DNA from: an uncultured Candidatus Melainabacteria bacterium | Lineage (GTDB): Bacteria > Cyanobacteriota > Vampirovibrionia > Gastranaerophilales > Gastranaerophilaceae | Assembly: GCA_947525005.1 (NCBI GenBank) | Contig: CANNUY010000020.1 | Span: 1 to 26,710, forward strand | Length of the DNA: 26,710 nucleotides | Direction: 5' to 3' | In this document: positions 12,501 through 24,500 of the stretch, in pieces | Numbering within the stretch: position 1 is the stretch's first letter | Layout: each line of letters opens with the position of its first letter | Made by a program: the position numbers and the translations under genes | Notes under the pieces: model-generated | Database searches by the model: none | Seen by the model: the letters and a program-made list of their open reading frames with translations, nothing else | What the model was told of the DNA's origin: nothing

Positions 12501-15500
12501 TTAATGCTGGAGTTATTACTACTTTAGAATCAACATTTGAAAATAATTCTTCAGACGCAATGAGTGGAGCTATATATAACATCGGTACAATTACAACTAT
12601 TGTAAGTAATTTTACAGATAACTCTGCAAGTCAATTTGGAGCTATTTTTAATAATGGTAGAATTGATAGTTTGTCAGGTACGTTTACTGGAAACAATGCA
12701 ACATTAAGAGGTGGCGCTATTTATAACATTGGTAATCTAACTATTTTAAATTCTATCTTTAGAAATAACTATGTAGTGTCAACTACATCAGAAGCAAAAG
12801 GTGGAGCGATATTAACATCATCTGATTTGACAATTTTATCAAATGGTTTTGAAACAGTATTTGAAAACAATTATATTAGTACAAATTCTACAAAAGAATA
12901 TAATGCAATTTGGGTAGATTCAGCATCTGCAACTTTAAGATTTACATTAAGTAATTCAGGTTCTGTATTGATGAACGATACAATTTCAGGTGTAAATGGC
13001 TATAACATTGTAATTGATTCAGATAATAATAACTCTATATTTAAACTTAATAATAACATTGAAAATGCAACATTGACATTATCAAATGGAACTTTAAAAT
13101 TAGCAAGCTATGATTATACAAATTATCTTGCACATAGAGATGAATACGTTGATTATAATGCATACAAGACTGCAAACCCTGTTACAGTAAAAGGTGATAG
13201 CTCTGTTCTTGCTACTTCAAATATTGTTGTAAATAGTGGTATTGTTGATTCCCAAGATACAATTTATACAAATTATATTATTGGAGTTCTTGAATCTGAT
13301 GCAAATGCTTTATGGAAAATTGATTTGAGTTTAGATAATTCTGTTTCAGATTCATATACTGTTGCATCAGGTTCTGTAGGTACTATAACAATCGATGATA
13401 TTGGTACAATAACACTTCCTGATGATGAATCTTCAACTGTTATAAAAGTTCTTTATAGAGAAAATGCAAGTGATAATATTGTATTAGCTCTATCAAATAA
13501 GGTAGCATCTTCAAGAACTATTGATAAATCAGAATACGGTTCAGATAGTAAAGGGTATAATTTCAAGAGCGATAGCTTTATTGGAATTAAAGGTGTTGGT
13601 CTGAACAATACAAAAGATTCTATTGTAATCGGTGTATTATTCAAAGATAAGACCTTGAGATATGTAAATACACTATCAACTACTGGTGCTACTCGTACTT
13701 ATACAGTTGCTACACCTACTAAAGCAGGAGATGTTGTAACCGTTAAAGAAGGTGTTTCAATTAGCAACGATTTAGATGGAAATCTTGTAGGTACTGGTTC
13801 TGGAACATTCAATGTTAATGGTTATGATAGTGATGCTACTCATTCTGTAATTGATTTATCAGATAGTAATGGTAATTATTTAAATGGATTTAGAGTGATT
13901 AATCCAAATTCTGTAATTACGTTAAATAATTTAACTATAACAAAAGGACAAGAAGCTTTATATATCAAGCCAAATGGAGCTGTTACCACACAAGAAGTTG
14001 CATCTATAAATAATGTAATATTCAAAGAAAATGATAGTGCTATTGTATTAGAGGGTGGCAAAATATCAACAATTACAGGTGTATTTGAGGGTAACTATAC
14101 ATCATCAAATTATGCTTCATCTATTTATGTTTCAGGTGCAGTTATTTCATCAATAGAAGCAGACTTTAATAATAACTCTGCAAATGATTCAGCCGTGATT
14201 GCTGTGAACTCTAGTAAGGGCTCTATGATTAGTTCTATAAATGGTAACTTTACAAATAATATCGGAACAATTATTAGTAACTTAGGCACTATTGGTACTA
14301 TAAATGGTGAGTTTACAAATAATACTAATAATAATGGTTCTAGCTTAATTCATAATGGAACAACAGGTAATATAACAACAATAAATGGTACATATTCATC
14401 AAATGGATTAGATTATATTATCTATAATGAAGGTGGAACAATTAAAACAATTGATGCTGAATTTAAAGATAATGAATTGGGTACTATATTTAATAGTGGT
14501 TCTATATCAAAAATAAATGGTAAATTTACAAATGGTACAGTTAGTGTAACTGGCTCAGATGTTGGTGGTGGAGCTATTTATAATACAGGTAAAATCTCAA
14601 ATATAACAGGTGAATTTACAGGTAATAATGGTACAAATGGTGGTGCTATCTTAAATAAAGGAACAATTGAAACTATTGACGGTACATTCAAAAATAATGT
14701 TTCTGAAAATGGTGGTGCAATAGCATCAGTTAATAATGGAACAGGTTATATTGGAACTATTACAGGTACATTTACAGGAAACTCTGCTACAAATTCAGGT
14801 GGAGCAATAGCTGGTGGAATAGGTGATGGTACTATTAAAAATATCAGTGGTACATTTGAGTCTAATCATGCAAATTCAGCAGGTGCAATCTATTTAACAG
14901 CTAACAAATCTCCATATAATGCAGTTATTTCTAATTCAACATTTACAAATAACTATGCGGGAACTGTTGGTGCAATAGCAGTAGAAAAAATTTCAAGCTT
15001 GACGATTAATAATACCAACTTTACAGGCAATTATGCAACGAATTCAACAAGTTCAGGTGCTTTATGGACTTCTGTAAATACTACATTTAATATTACAGAA
15101 GGCTTCAATATGGTTATGTCAGGCAATTACGCAGGTTCAAATGACTCTAAAGTGTATAGAGGTATTATCGTTGATTCTGGTGCATCTTTAACGTTTGCGA
15201 TGAAAGATGCAAGCTCTGTTACTATGGACGATATTATTAAAGGAAATAGTGCATTTAATATGACAATAAGTGCTGATAGCACTGAGTCAAAATTCTATAT
15301 GAACAATTTAATTCAAAATGCTAATATATCATTATCTGGAGCAAGATTGGTTCTTGCAAGTTATGATTATACTAAGTATTTAACAAATAGAGATAATTAT
15401 AATAATTACGCTGATTATCAGTCAAAAAGTCCATTAGTAACACCAACGGCTGAAAATATTAATGCAAGAACTTCTAATATATTAAAAGATTCAACTCTAA

Positions 15501-18500
15501 ATGTAAATAAAGGTGAAATAATTTCTCAAGACAATGTAATAACTAATTATGTAATTGGTACGTTAACATCAAATGCATCTGCAAAATATTCAATTGATTT
15601 AGACGTTATAAATCGTGTTAGTGATACATTCTCTGTTGGAGCAGGTTCTTCTGGTACAATCCAAATAGTTGATATTGGCGATATATCATCTGTTGTTTCA
15701 AAAATTGACGGTTCTATTATTATAAAAATACTTAATAGAACAGATGAAACTACTGATGAATTTGGTAATTATTCTATAAATCTAGCTTTATCAAAAGAAC
15801 TAATAGAAGTAAATAAAAGAGTTTATAATATTGAATATTATGGTGACAATGTTGTTGACGGAGTTATTAATCCTTCTAAAAAAGCTACAAAATATTCTGT
15901 ATATAATGATTCTTTCTTGGGTATCACAGGTGTAAGTATCAATGATAAAAAAGATTCTATTATTATTGGTGTTGTTGAAAAATTAAAAACTTTATATGAA
16001 ATCAATAAGTATATAACTTCTGTTGATAGAGAATATAAATTTAGAAATGAAAGCGTAACTGTGAAAGAAGATGTTGATTTTAACGAAACATCAGCAGGAA
16101 AATTCTCTATAATTGGTTATAGTTCAGCATCAAGTATTATTGATTTGCAGGTTGGTTCGACAGCTGATAAACATGAAGGCTTTAATCTTACAAAAGCAAC
16201 AACATTTAATGTATCTGATGTGACAATTAGAAATGGTAAATATGCTTTAGCTATGTCAAATGATAAAGCTTCTGCAACATTATCGTATGTAACATTACAA
16301 GAGAATGATATAGCTATTATTAAAAATGGTGGAACGATTATTTTAGATGCAGTATTGGTATCTATTCCAACTACTGGTAATGGAAACTATGTGAAAAACA
16401 TGAAGGGTGCGATGACCCTTATGAACACTACTGTTGCAACATATATAGAAAATGCTGGAACATTGGTTACAACAGATAAAGCAGGTGCTGCTAAAAATAG
16501 TAACATGATTACAAAAATAGCAAACTCAGGAATAACAGAAGTTCGTGGCTCTAGTGATACAATTACTACTATTGAAAATACAAATCTTGTAAATGTTTAT
16601 GGTAAAGCAAAAATTGATTATATATATAACAACTATAAGGACTCTGTTTTAGGTAGTGGTTCAGCAGCATTTAATACTTATGCAGGCTCTAAATCTACAA
16701 TTGATACTGTCTACAACGGAGCAACAATGTCATTAGCTGGTGCTCAAACAATCAAAACTGTTCAGAACTATGGAACTTTCTCAACATCTGGTTCAACTTC
16801 TATAGATACATTTACAAACAATGATGGCGAAGCTAGCTTTGGTGGTACAACAAATATATCAAATGACATTCAATATTCTGATTACATTTTATCGTTATTA
16901 AATAATTCTGTTGTTAATGTTTCATCAACGGCATTCTACGTAAAAGGATTTACAAATAACAATGAAGTATATTTCCAAACAGGTTCTTCTAAAAACATAG
17001 TTGAAACTTTCCAAAACAATGCAAACGGTAAATTTGATATCAAAGCAAATACAACAATTACTAAATTATTGAATTCTGGCACGGTAAATATTTCAATGGG
17101 TACAGTAGGAATTGAAACATTAACTAATACAGCAGGAACATTCTCAACTACAGGTTCTGCAAACACTACAATCACTTCTGCTGATAACAAATTTGGTGCA
17201 ACGATGAATTTAGAAGGTATTGATGTTGTTACTTCATTAATAAATGCAGGTACAGTTTCTGTTGATAACCAAACTAATATTGATACACTTACGAATACGG
17301 GTACAATTAATACTAATGGAACTTTGACATTGGGTAGAAATGGCCAAACAACCTTAGATTTGATTACAAATAACGGTATTATTAACACATCTGGAACAAC
17401 CATTTTATATGGTAATATTACAACAGGTGAAAACGGTTCATCTACTAACAAACTTAATTTAGATGGTTCAGTCACTGTTTATGGTGCTATTCAAAACGAC
17501 CAAAATGTTACACTTTCTGCAAATGGTACATTGATTGTTACTGATTCTGGTGTTATGAACTTTAATAATGGTGATGTTTGGTTAGGTACTCTTAACTTAA
17601 ATAGCACTAATGCTGTGTTGAATTATGTTGATATGATATCTAATGATGTTATTAATGCTACTTTCGGTACAATTAATATTAATAAGTCTGCATTAACAGG
17701 TATAAAAACAAAATTAAATGTAGGTGCAAATTCAGTTATTGAAAATGACGTTATTTTAAATATTGCAAAAGATGCAGAACTTTCAGTTAATGGTGGTACA
17801 TTAAATATAAACGATAAGGATAATTGGTTAGGTTTAATTACTATGATGACAGGAACTGATTCATCAGGAGATGTTGTTAAAGGTATATTAAATTATACAG
17901 GTTCAGCTTCTGTGGGTGTTTTAGAAGCAGATGCTGGTACATTGAATATACTATCAAACACATTATCATTGATTTCAGGAAGTGTTGTTGAGTCTGATGT
18001 AATTGTAAATATTGAAGATGGTTCAACTGTTGATTTGAACGGTGGCAAGCTTGTTCTTGATAACAATGATAAATGGAATGGAATTGTTTCAGGTACATCT
18101 GGTACACTTGTATTTAAAGGTGATTTAAACGGTTTCTTTAATGTTAATTATGAAAAATTAAAACTAGATAATACATACAATCCTTCTGATTTCATAACGA
18201 ATGGTTATACATCTCAAATGAATGTTGAAGCATCAAAAACAATGATAGGATTGTCTGACGGAGTTGTTGGAAATCTTGTATTAGGTAATTTGAAGGCATC
18301 TAATGATGTAAGAATGACCATTGATGTTGATATGCAAAATGGTATTGCTGATGCAATTTATGCAGGAACTGAGTCATCTGGTACAATTATGATTACTAAC
18401 TTTACTACAATATCTTTAACAAGCGATCCTGTTATTATCAGAGTCTTGTATACAAATTCTAATAACTTAACATTAGATATTGCAGATAATTTAAAGGTTT

Positions 18501-21500
18501 CAGATGTTAAAGACATATTACCAACGATTGATAATACATATTTAGTTCAAAGTGCAGGTATAGAATTGAAGAAATCTAATGATTCGCTATCATATTATGA
18601 TTCATTAGCAGTTTATAGTGTTGTAACTTATGATGTATTGAGATTGTTGAACTTGTTATCAACAACAGAAGAAAGACACTTCTTGTTTAACCCTGATAAA
18701 AATGGAAATTCATATAATGTATTTGAAAATCTAGGTGTTACAACTGCTGGAAAACTATTTATTCAGGGTTCTGAATTAACATCTCAAGATGGCACTAATA
18801 CTAAATCTTTCTTAGATTTAGCTGGTGTGAATCCAAATATTGCAGGTAGCAGTAAAATATCTCATACTGGTTTTGAATTAGCTAATGAAACCGTATTAGG
18901 TATTTATAATGTTGAATTTACGGATTCAGTTAATAGTGATACTGATTTGATTAAGGTATCAAATTCTAATGCTGTAATCAATCTATATAATTCAATAATA
19001 AGAGGTAATATTTCTGGTATTGATGGTGTTACAGCTAATATTATTGTGTCTAATAACTTTGATAATGTTAATAACAAAGTATCAAATCCTCATACAATTA
19101 TTGATGGTAAATTAAATAACTCTGTATTGACTTTAGAAGGTGGTAAATTAACCTTTAATGAAAACACATTCGCTAATTCAAGTTTTATAGCAAATGGTGG
19201 CGAAGTTAATTTGGTTGATGGAGCATATAAAGAATATACTATAAATCATATGGTTTCATCAAAAGATGTTGCAAGCCATATCAAATATACAGAAAAAGTT
19301 GTAGGCGATAGAGTAATAATGGAAATGCAACCATTATCAAGCGAAGATATCGCAAAATTAGTTAAATATAATTTGGATATTGATTTTACAATTGAGCATC
19401 AATATTCTGATACATTCAAAATTTTAACAAATAGTGAAGGTATTATTTATATTGATGGATTTAACTTAGATTTAACTGGATTGAATCCAGCAGATAATAC
19501 TTGGTATACTTTGCAAATCATTAAAGCTGCAGATGGTGTTACAAAAGCTCCAGAATTAGCATATAATGATTCAAAAATCTTGATTAGGGCACTTAGAGAA
19601 ATGCGTAGTGATATGTTATTCGTTCAAGATTTTGGTTTATCAACAACTAAAACTAAAAACGATAGTATTTCATTACACGGTCTTTTGAACTCATTTGTTC
19701 AATGGGCTGGGTATGTACCAACTGCTGATGACGGTGTAAATCCTAAGAAATACACGTTTGTATATAACAATGATTTTATTGTAAATGATACAATTCCAAG
19801 ATTAGAAGGTACTAATTTGTATATGATTGGTAACTATGCAACATCTGGACTTGATTTGAGTGGTTATTCTCCATTGAATATAGAAAATAATATGAATTTA
19901 ACTATTCAACAATTGACTATTAAGGATACAAAAGGTGGAGATGCTCCTAATATCTTTAATATTACATCAGATAATGTAGCTTTGAACTTGCAAAATGTTA
20001 CTATTCAAGGAAATATTAATTCGTCAAAAGTATACAATTTGAACATTTCTGAATTGCGTGATGATGATAACAATGTTGTAACAGGTATAACAAATATCTT
20101 AGGAACTCTTGATAAAGCTATTGTATGGTTAAAAAGTGGAGAATTTGTATTCTCAGAAAATACTTTAGCAAATGCTAACGAAGTAAAATTTGAAAACGGA
20201 GCTGTAAACTTAAGTAATGATGGAATTCATACATATCTAATTAATAACTTAACTTCTAATGAATCTGTAAATTGGTCAATGGATATTGATATCTTTGACA
20301 TTAATAACTTGATGTATGATAAATTTGATGTTAGATCAAGTAGTGGCGCAGGTGTAATTACAATTGATATAATTGAAGGATTAGAAATACCAACAGAATT
20401 CTCTGATACTGTTACTTTGTCAAATTTATTATTAAGAAATGACGGTGATAACATTGTATTGAAATTGAGTGATAATTTGATAAATCACTATAATAACATT
20501 TATACTTTACAAAATAATGCTACAACAAAAGAAAAAGGTGAATATTTTGTATATCACGATACATTCATTGGTACAACAGGTTTGAGAGTTGATAATGACA
20601 CTGATTTAACAATTGGTATATTGACTCAATACAAACCACTTCATGAAATGAATATGTTGTCATTAGATGGCAAAACACGAACTTATGAATTTAGAGTAGC
20701 TACTACTGTAAGAGAAGAAATTAATCTAAGCGTTGATGATACAGGGGTAGATGTTGGCACAGGTGCTGGTGTATTCAATGTTAGAGGTGCATCATCAAGA
20801 GCAGAGGACTCTATTATTGATTTGAGTTCTATTAATGAAACTGGTGATATAACAACTAGATATAATGGTTTTAATTTAAAAAATAACACTGATTTATATC
20901 TTCAAAATATTAGTATAGTACAAGGTAAAAAAGCGTTAGTTCTTAATAATGACAATGCAGTAAGTTCGTTGTTAAACGTAATTTTCACAGATAATGAAGT
21001 TGCTATTGAAAACAAAAACGGAGATGTAAAATTAAACACTGTAAAAGTTGATGCTGAAAATGGTACTCAGTTGAATAAAGTAATCAATGAATCTTTAATG
21101 ACAATCGTTTCATCTACTATAAATTCTCTAACAGATAATAGTGGAACATTGAGCATTTCTGGAACGTCTATATTCGCTAATATTGATAACAAGCAAGCAG
21201 GTGTAGTCAACACAGCAGATAAGGTTACAATAACACATATTGATAATGCTGGTGAAGTTAATGCTTACGGTATATTAATTGTGACGGAATTTAATAATAA
21301 TGGAACTTTGTCAACAAATGGAAATACGACAATTCAAACATTAAATAATGAAGGAACAGCAACATTAAATGGTTTAAGTGATATTATAACAACACTTGTT
21401 AATACTCAAAATGTAGTATCTCTTTCTAGGGGATTAGATATAGGAACTTTAACAAATAATTCAACTGGAGATGTTCAATTATCAGGTACAAATGATAAAG

Positions 21501-24500
21501 TTAGTTTGTTGGATAACTATGGTAATGTTTCTACGACTAATGTAACTGCAATTACTACTTTGAATAACTATAACAATATTGTATTAGGAGGTACTTCAAA
21601 TAGTGAAGTTCCAGCCGATACAGTTGATTCATTGAAAAATATAACAGGCGCTACTCTAACAAGTAATAGTTCAAATGCGTTATTCAAGTATGTAAATAAC
21701 GCAGGTAATATACATTTATCAGGTGCAAATGATACGATTTATGTGTTAGAAAATACAAATACGATTGATGCATCTGTAAAAACAACTTTTGGTGAAGATG
21801 CTAGTAGTTCACTTGTAAACTCTGGTACAATTACTTCAGAAGGTTCTACGACTATAGTTGGTGCTTTGACAGGTACAGGTTTATTTACATTGAATGAAAA
21901 CTTGAGATTGACTGGTTCAATAGCAGAAGAACAGAGATTGATTATCTCTAACAATGCAATTTTGACTATAGAAACAGGAACATTAAATCTTAATGGAAAC
22001 GATGTTTGGGCTGGTAATGTTACATTAACTTCAGGCACATTGAATTATTCAGATTTAACAAGCAACGGTGTGTTGTTTGCAGAAACTGGAGATTTGAATA
22101 TTAATAGTGGAACATTAAATATTATTAACACTGCTTATATTAAAAAAGAAGTATTGGTTTCTATTAAAGAAGGTTCATTCTTAAATATTTCTGGTGGGGA
22201 AGTAACTTTCAATAATAATGATGATTGGAAAGGTGAAGTAGATCTTGTTTCTGGCACATTAAATTATACTGAATTGACAGCAAATGGTGTATTAAAAGCA
22301 ACTGCTGGAACATTAAATGTATTGAGTGGAACATTAACCATTGATGAAAATAGCTTTATAAATGGCGATGTTTTAACTACTATTGAAACTGATTCAACAG
22401 TTAAATTAACTGGTGGTAATGTTGAATTAAATAGAGGTGATACTTGGAACGGTTTGATTAGTGCAGTTGTTGGTGAACTTGTTGTTTCAAATCATGAAAT
22501 TACGCCTGACAAATTATCAATTCTTGATGATGATAATTCTAATGTTTCTCTCACAACAAAAGATACTGATATTAATTTAATTGGTGCTGTTGGTGATTCT
22601 TCTACAAATAATTTAAATCTTGGTAAATTAACTGCCAATGAAAACACAAAATTAAAGATTGATGCAAGTATTACAGATAACGGTAATACAGGTCTTGCAG
22701 ATACTATTACTGTCGCAAAAGATTCAAAGGGTACTGTTACATTGACGGATATTGAAGGTATTACTGATAAAGATGTTATTTCAAATACAACATCAACAAT
22801 TATTAAAGTAATTATTAGAGCAGATAAAAATATTAGTACTGACCCTACTATGTCTTTACAATTAGCATTATCAAATGATTTGATAAATAAATATACAAAG
22901 AATTATACAGTTGATTCTTACACTAATAATATTGTTTATTCAAACAGCTTTATTGGTAGAACAGGTATTGAGTTAGCAGAATATAATACTGCGATTAAGA
23001 TTGGTATATTATCTCAAACAAGTACATTGAATGCTGCAACTAGCTTTGAGGGTAATAGATCATATGTTGTTAAACCAGAATACAATACTTCTATAACAAT
23101 TGTTCAAGAAAATATAGAATTGAATAATGTTGCAGAAGGTACATTTAATGTGTTTGGTTTCAATGATTCTTCATCGGCTACATATACAAATGAAGAAGCA
23201 AGATATTCTGTGATTGATTTTGGTGGTGCTCCAACGAAGAATGTGAATAAAGAAGAATCTATTTTTGTCAAAGATACGAATGATATTGAAGCTCAAATTA
23301 AACATAATGGATTTAAGTTAGTAAATATATCTACTATAAACATAAAAGATGTTACTATTCAAAATGCAAATACGGCATTAGAATTGAACAAAGAAGGTGC
23401 TGTTGCAAATCTTTCAAATGTAATTTTTGTAAAAAATACTAATGCAATTAAGAATACAGTTGGTGCAGTAACCTTGAATGGTGTTCTTGTTGAAACTGGA
23501 TATAGTACTATAAACAATGATGTAATTAATAATAGCACTATGAATATTATTTCATCAACTATCAATTCTGTATTGACAAACACTTCTAGATTGAATGTAT
23601 CAGGAACAACAACCCTTGAAAATGTTGTGAATACTTCTGGCGCTAATGTTTTAGCTAGTGATGATTTAACTGCGAACAATGTTGATAATGCAGGTAATTT
23701 TACAGTTGGTGGAACAACAAGTATTGCAAATCTTACTAACAAAAAAGACGGAATTGTGAAAAACGATGGAGAATTAACAATAACTGCAGGTACAAATACA
23801 GGTAGTATTAATTCTACGAATAAATTAGTAATTACAGCAATAACAAATAACGAAAATGCGAATATAACAACAAGTAACACAGCTAACTTTGGTAATATAA
23901 CAAATCGTGGGTCTGTTGTTGCAAATGGTAATACGACAATTTTAGGTTCAATTTCCGGAATTGGTACATTAACATTGAATGATACAACGAATTTAAATGG
24001 TCTTGTATATTCAGAACAAACAGTTATATTAAATGGTGTTATGAATATTGATAACGGTACAATGAACTTTAATACAGGTGACGATTGGCTAGGTACTGTT
24101 AACTTGATTTCTGGAACATTAAACATTATTGATTTAGATGATAACAATATATTGAATGCAACAGGTGGTATGCTAAATATTCAAAGTGGTAATTTGAATA
24201 TTTCAACAGGTAGTGTTATTTCAAGCGATGTAATTACGACAATTACGACAGGTTCTAGTATTCTATTAAAAGGTGGAAAAGTAGAATTGAATACAGGTGA
24301 TGATTGGAAAGGGGTCGTTAATGCTTCTTCTGGTCAATTATTTGTTACAGGATTGGAACTTACACCTGCACAGTTGACAATAAGTGATGCTAATAATTCT
24401 AATGTTAATGTGACATTGGATAATGTTTCAATAAAGATGGGCAATAATAACTTTGAAAACTTTAATTTAGGCGTATTGAATGTTGTTATATCTTCTGAAA

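Noticed and set aside
16936..17475. 179-residue minus-strand open frame
   Set aside because: It is a shadow of the T2 array, with hydrophobic low-complexity content from complemented repeat codons. Stop-free antisense frames are common opposite such repeats.
19560..19720. The charged stretch in J9 as an independent enzymatic or DNA-binding domain
   Set aside because: It is only about 50 residues, has no catalytic motif, and sits exactly where sub-blocks b and c of a junction belong.
23359..24147. 262-residue minus-strand open frame
   Set aside because: It lies opposite the T4/W4 repeats, is made of V, I, L, F, P and T in repetitive order as expected from the complement of Asn/Thr/Gly codons, has no recognisable domain or ribosome binding site, and the + frame is continuous through it.
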